Made by a program: the position numbers and the translations under genes. A model generated the notes under the pieces. The model made no database searches, was not told the DNA's origin, and saw only the letters and a program-made list of their open reading frames with translations. Below, one piece after another: positions 60,524 through 64,000 of a stretch of DNA of 64,000 bases (positions within the stretch are counted from its first letter, which is position 1; each line of letters starts with the position of its first letter). Source of the DNA: Tenacibaculum pacificus (lineage in GTDB: Bacteria; Bacteroidota; Bacteroidia; Flavobacteriales; Flavobacteriaceae); assembly GCF_027941775.1 (NCBI RefSeq), contig NZ_CP115917.1, positions 976,501-1,040,500 on the forward strand, read 5' to 3'.

Positions 60524-61140
60524 TCATAAAATTATGATTTCTTTTTGACCTAGATGAAGTCTATTGTTTTTTTCAAGCGTCTTTAATAATCGAGAGATTA
60601 CTTCTCTTGTTGTACCTAATTCCCTAGCGAGTTCTTGATGTGATTTTCGAATAACAGCACCATCAGCTTTAGAAATGAGGTAATCAAATAATCTATCTTT
60701 AAGCGGTTGAAAAGCTAAATTTGAATACTGATTGATAAGATGATTGTAACTATATCTAAATGTATTTGTGGTAAAAACATTCCATGATTTATATTTAAAA
60801 TTCCAATCTTTAACGAAACGGACAGGTATATTTAAAATAGTACAATCTTCTTCAATAATTGCGTTTACAGTACTATTACAATCTTCAAAACAAGCCGATA
60901 ACGATAAAGTACAAGTTTCCATATCGCTTAAATAATAAATAAGAATTTCTCGTTCTTCATTTTCTTGAAAGACTCTTACTTTTCCTTTTAAAACAATTTT
61001 TAATACTTTTATATATTGATTTTTTTTAATAATAAAATCACCTTTTTTAAATGTACTGTTATAGTTGATTTTTCATGGAGTTCCTCTATAAGCTCTTTTT
61101 CTGTGATTTTAAGATGTTTTATAAGGTTATTTAGCATCAT
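60524..61140 (-). pseudogene. Crp/Fnr family regulator, frameshifted between 61043 and 61073
   Basis: Residues from the start (MMLNNLIKHLKITEKELIEELHEK) and from KKGDFIIKKNQYIKVLKIVL onward belong to one cyclic-nucleotide-type effector domain but are in different frames. One added base in either the T6 (61043-61048) or T5 (61069-61073) run rejoins them. After the break come VLKGKVRVFQENEEREI, METCTLSLSACFEDC and a C-terminal helix-turn-helix (KSHQELARELGTTREVISRLLKTLE). Full length would be about 205 residues. The Cys-rich METCTLSLSACFEDC is typical of a flavobacterial subgroup. An intact HTH frame of 132 codons remains. The next gene downstream has a perfect CRP-type site. Confidence 0.82.
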
Positions 61141-61145
61141 CTTTA

Positions 61146-61691
61146 TTAAATCGTTAAAATATTTGTTCGTATTTCATCGTGAAACGATGCAAAACCAAAA
61201 TGACAAGGTGATTTTGTTGGAAGTTTTTTAAATTCTTCTTGCTGAACAACGAGCTTAATAATATCTTTAATGATGTAATAAAAAGCTAAAATTATCTGCT
61301 CATAATCATCGCCAATTTCTTCTAAACTTTTATCAATATCTTCATCAAAATAAGTTTTAAAAAAATCATCATTATCTATGGCTGAATTATTCATGATACA
61401 ACCATCCTTAAAAGCTGTTGCAAAATTATTGTCAGGCATAAAATCGACTTCAATATCATTATCGTATTCATTTCAGCAAATATCAATCACGCCAATTGTA
61501 TCAATATTATTTCTTTGGAGCTTCTCTAAAGTTGTTTTTCTGAAAAAATCGGTAAGACTTTTAAAGCATTTATTGGCTTCTTTTTCCCAGTCAACTTTGT
61601 TTAAAATCAATTTATTGTTTTCTTTTTCAAGACCTTTTATAACATTTTCTGTAATGTTTTTGTAAAATGTATCGGTAAGTGTTTTTTTCAT
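61146..61691 (-). pseudogene. Unrecognised protein gene interrupted by an in-frame TGA
   Basis: A 182-codon frame runs MKKTLTDTFYKNITENVIKG ... IGVIDIC, TGA (61473-61475), then in the same frame NEYDNDIEVDFMPDNNFATAF ... HDEIRTNILTI to TAA. If TGA is an altered TGG, the product reads DICWNEYDNDIEV and is a 181-residue, acidic, soluble protein. No family recognised. It is 2 bases before the next minus-strand gene's end and 5 bases after it the crp-type gene starts, so all look co-transcribed. Either a nonsense mutation or a G-to-A consensus error. Confidence 0.6.
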
Positions 61692-61693
61692 TT

Positions 61694-62143
61694 TTAATAT
61701 TTTTTAGTCACTTTTTTTGATTTAACTAAATGTTTTAAGCAAATATAATTCCATAAAAATAATAGTACGGCTGCTGGTATCGAAAATATAATAGCAGCTA
61801 TAAAAATAAATGTAGCTCCTTTTAATATTGCTGAAATTATAGTATCTGTTGATAATTTTAATGATATAGCTACACATATACAGCTAAACAATAAGTTGAT
61901 TAAATACATGCAGATACAAACTAAACTTATTTTTAGTTTAGTTTGTAATGTAGTTTTTCGAAATATTTGAATATAGCCATACGAATGAATGAGTATAGCA
62001 AAAAGGGTAATTATTATATGATATATAAATGGAATTTTACCTAAATAAATTAATATTGATATATTTCCTATCACTATATTTAAAAATAGATAACTAATAT
62101 ATAACGTTAAATTATTTTTGATAATACTCCAATTAAGTATCAT
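61694..62143 (-). CDS. Four-helix membrane protein, unknown function
   Basis: The 149-residue product is very hydrophobic, with about four transmembrane segments (residues 12-34, 39-58, 72-95 and 104-135) and a Lys-rich C-terminus (HLVKSKKVTKKY), so the C-terminus is probably cytoplasmic. No recognised family. It starts 21 bases after the mutS2 stop and ends 2 bases before the interrupted gene's start, so it is likely within one transcript with them. It may be a partner of the interrupted gene; this is inference from position only. Confidence 0.6.
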   Translation of the reverse strand: MILNWSIIKNNLTLYISYLFLNIVIGNISILIYLGKIPFIYHIIITLFAILIHSYGYIQIFRKTTLQTKLKISLVCICMYLINLLFSCICVAISLKLSTDTIISAILKGATFIFIAAIIFSIPAAVLLFLWNYICLKHLVKSKKVTKKY

Positions 62144-62164
62144 AGTTAAATATAAGTTATAGAA

Positions 62165-64000
62165 TTATTTTTTTGCTCGTTCAACCAATTCTAATTGTTC
62201 TAATTTTGCTTTGGTCGTAAAAATTCCATAATTTATAAAAACGGTTCTTTTTTCAATTTTATCAATAGTACCTACTGAATTCCCATCAATTAAACGCACA
62301 CGATCATTTATTTTATAAACGTAAGCAGCTTTTTCAAGGGCTATTTTTTTAGCTTCTTCTTTTTTCTCTTCTCTAATTTTTATAACTTTTTGAAGCACTT
62401 CTTTTTCTGTTTTTTTAATAGCTTCTTTTTGTTTTTGATTTGTAATTAAATCTTGTTTCTTTTCAGTTTTTGATAGCTTTTTAAGTGGTGCTTTTTTGAT
62501 GCGTTTCGTATTTTCGATAGCAACCCATTTAAAAAATTCGGTTGATAATTCTTTTTTATTATTGGTTTGAAAATACTTGTTTAACAGCTCGTTAGTTTTT
62601 CTTCCTAAAGAAAGCATTCGCTGATTATTATCGTATAATTCTTGAAAACCAGAAAGTTTACTTTGTATTTTTTCTTCTTTTTCCTGTAAACTATCAATAT
62701 GTTCTTGTCCTTTCGATTTTTGTTTTACTAAGCTATCAGAAGTTTTTTGCAAACGGTTTCGTTCTTTCTGAAGATTAGAAATCGTTTTATCTAAACGGAT
62801 TTTTTCAGTTTCAACTCTTTTTTTAGCTCTGTTAATAATGCTATATGGAATTCCATTTTTTTGCGCTACTTCAAAAGTAAACGAACTACCTGCTTGCCCG
62901 ATAAATAATTTATACAACGGCTCTAAAGTACGTTCATCAAACTGCATATTTGCATTGGTTACATTATCTAATTCGTTGGCTAAAACCTTTAAATTTGCAT
63001 AATGTGTAGTGATAATTCCAAAGGCTTTTCGTTCATAAAACTCTTCTAAGAAAATTTCAGCTAAAGCTCCACCTAATTCAGGATCAGAACCTGTTCCAAA
63101 TTCATCAATTAAAAATAGGGTGTTATCGTTACATTTTCTTAAAAATGAACGCAATGTTTTTTAAGCGATAACTATAAGTACTCAATTGGTTTTCTATGGA
63201 TTGATTATCTCCAATATCAGTTAAAATAGTATTGAATAAAGTCGTTTCACTACGCTCATGCACAGGAATTAATAAACCACTTTGAAGCATTAATTGTAAT
63301 AAACCAATAGTTTTTAAAGTGATACTTTTTCCACCTGCATTTGGTCCTGAAATAACAATTATTTGTTGTTTTTCATCTAATCGAATGGTTTGCGGAAAGG
63401 TTTCTTTATTTAAGTCTTTATTTTTTTTCCATAAAACAGGATGAAAAGCATCTTTAAAAAACACCTTTTTTTCTTTGCTTATTTTAGGTAATAATCCGTT
63501 GATACTTTTTGCATATTTTGCTTTTGCAGCTACAGCATCTAAATGTGTTAAAAACACCAAATATTCTTCTAATAAAGGTGTGTAAGGATGAATTTTACTA
63601 GCTAAAGCTCTTAGTATTTTAACAACTTCTTGTTTCTCTTCGTAAATTAAGTTTTGTAATTCACGGCTATATGCTAAGGTTGCTTGAGGTGCTATATATA
63701 CAATTGCTCCAGTTTTTGAAGAACCTAATAAGCTTCCTTTTACTTTACGTCGATGCATTGCACTAACGGCTAAAACACGTTGATTATCAATAACTGTTTC
63801 TTTAATATCATCTAAATAACCGCTTGATATATTTCTTGTTAAAGCGTGAGAAAAACTTTCAGATATTTTCCCGCGAATGTTATTGATATCTTTTCTGATT
63901 TGTTTTAAAACAGGCGATGCATTGTCTGAAACAGTACCGTGAGCAGTAATTATTTCTTTAATACTGTCTGAAACAAACGATGTAAATTGTATTTTATCGC
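62165..64000 (-). pseudogene. MutS2-type ATPase, 5' end outside window, frameshifted near 63152-63156
   Basis: The frame is open from base 64000 to about 63130 (RVLAVSAMHRRKVKGSLLG, Walker A SGPNAGGKSITLK, STYSYRLKN) and stops shortly after. A second frame continues MRSFLRKCNDNTLFLIDEFG (Walker B), ITTHYANLK, a long coiled coil (about 120-270) and a KOW-like end (VYKINDRVRLIDGNSVGTID). Removing one A from CAATG (63152-63156) rejoins them as RLKNMRSFLRKC. About 610 codons are present and about 110 are missing at the 5' side. MutS2 acts on recombination intermediates or stalled ribosomes. There is no C-terminal Smr nuclease domain, which seems usual in flavobacteria. Confidence 0.85.

Overview
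The window is AT-rich DNA (roughly 30% GC by eye) from a marine-type member of the Bacteroidota, most likely family Flavobacteriaceae. The evidence is the type IX secretion (T9SS) cargo with type A and type B C-terminal sorting domains, a PorP/SprF-type partner protein, TAnnTTTG-like -7 promoter elements, the near absence of Shine-Dalgarno sites, and housekeeping genes in flavobacterial order (tpx-dgkA-ftsK-lolA-lptG-ribBA). I cannot name the genus with confidence. No tRNA, rRNA, CRISPR array, prophage or transposase gene was seen.

Layout. 1-381: 3' end of a pirin gene. 460-11010 (minus): a cell-surface cluster made of a secreted tail-collar protein, a giant LamG-type T9SS protein (frame broken near 9906), a secreted protein sharing a domain with the giant one, and a 39-residue lipoprotein. 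11378-13109: an Lrp-type regulator divergent from a histidine decarboxylase. 13200-18611 (plus): FadH-like dienoyl-CoA reductase, LpxD, a small membrane protein and the ABC-F protein EttA. 18839-24958 (minus): porin, BON-LysM protein, a 59-residue Tat-like peptide and an M43 metalloprotease with a type A sorting domain. 25625-29387 (minus): lpdA and argS; argS carries an internal insert of about 130 codons. 29578-39585 (minus): a 3335-residue HExxH protein with 31 tandem repeats and a type B sorting domain.

40192-40719: a YkgJ-type Cys-cluster protein. 40796-46728 (minus): a type B adhesin translationally coupled to its likely SprF-type partner. 46866-50441: a HEAT-like protein, a YwqK/MORN-type protein, mnmA and a nitronate monooxygenase-type flavoprotein. 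50663-57718 (minus): the tpx-dgkA-ftsK-lolA // lptG-ribBA block. 57832-59472 (plus): a MATE transporter and a small acidic protein. 59551-64000 (minus): a duplicated NTF2-like lipoprotein with a perfect CRP-type operator, a Crp/Fnr regulator, an unrecognised gene with an internal TGA, a membrane protein and the 3' part of mutS2.

Two themes stand out. First, much of the coding capacity is T9SS cargo and partner proteins, pointing to a gliding or surface-attached lifestyle. Second, seven genes have broken frames. Three look like one-base insertions turning CATG into CANTG, three are in or near homopolymers, and one is a TGA. Because ftsK is among them, this may be consensus error in the assembly, so all seven are described as repaired genes with the break stated.
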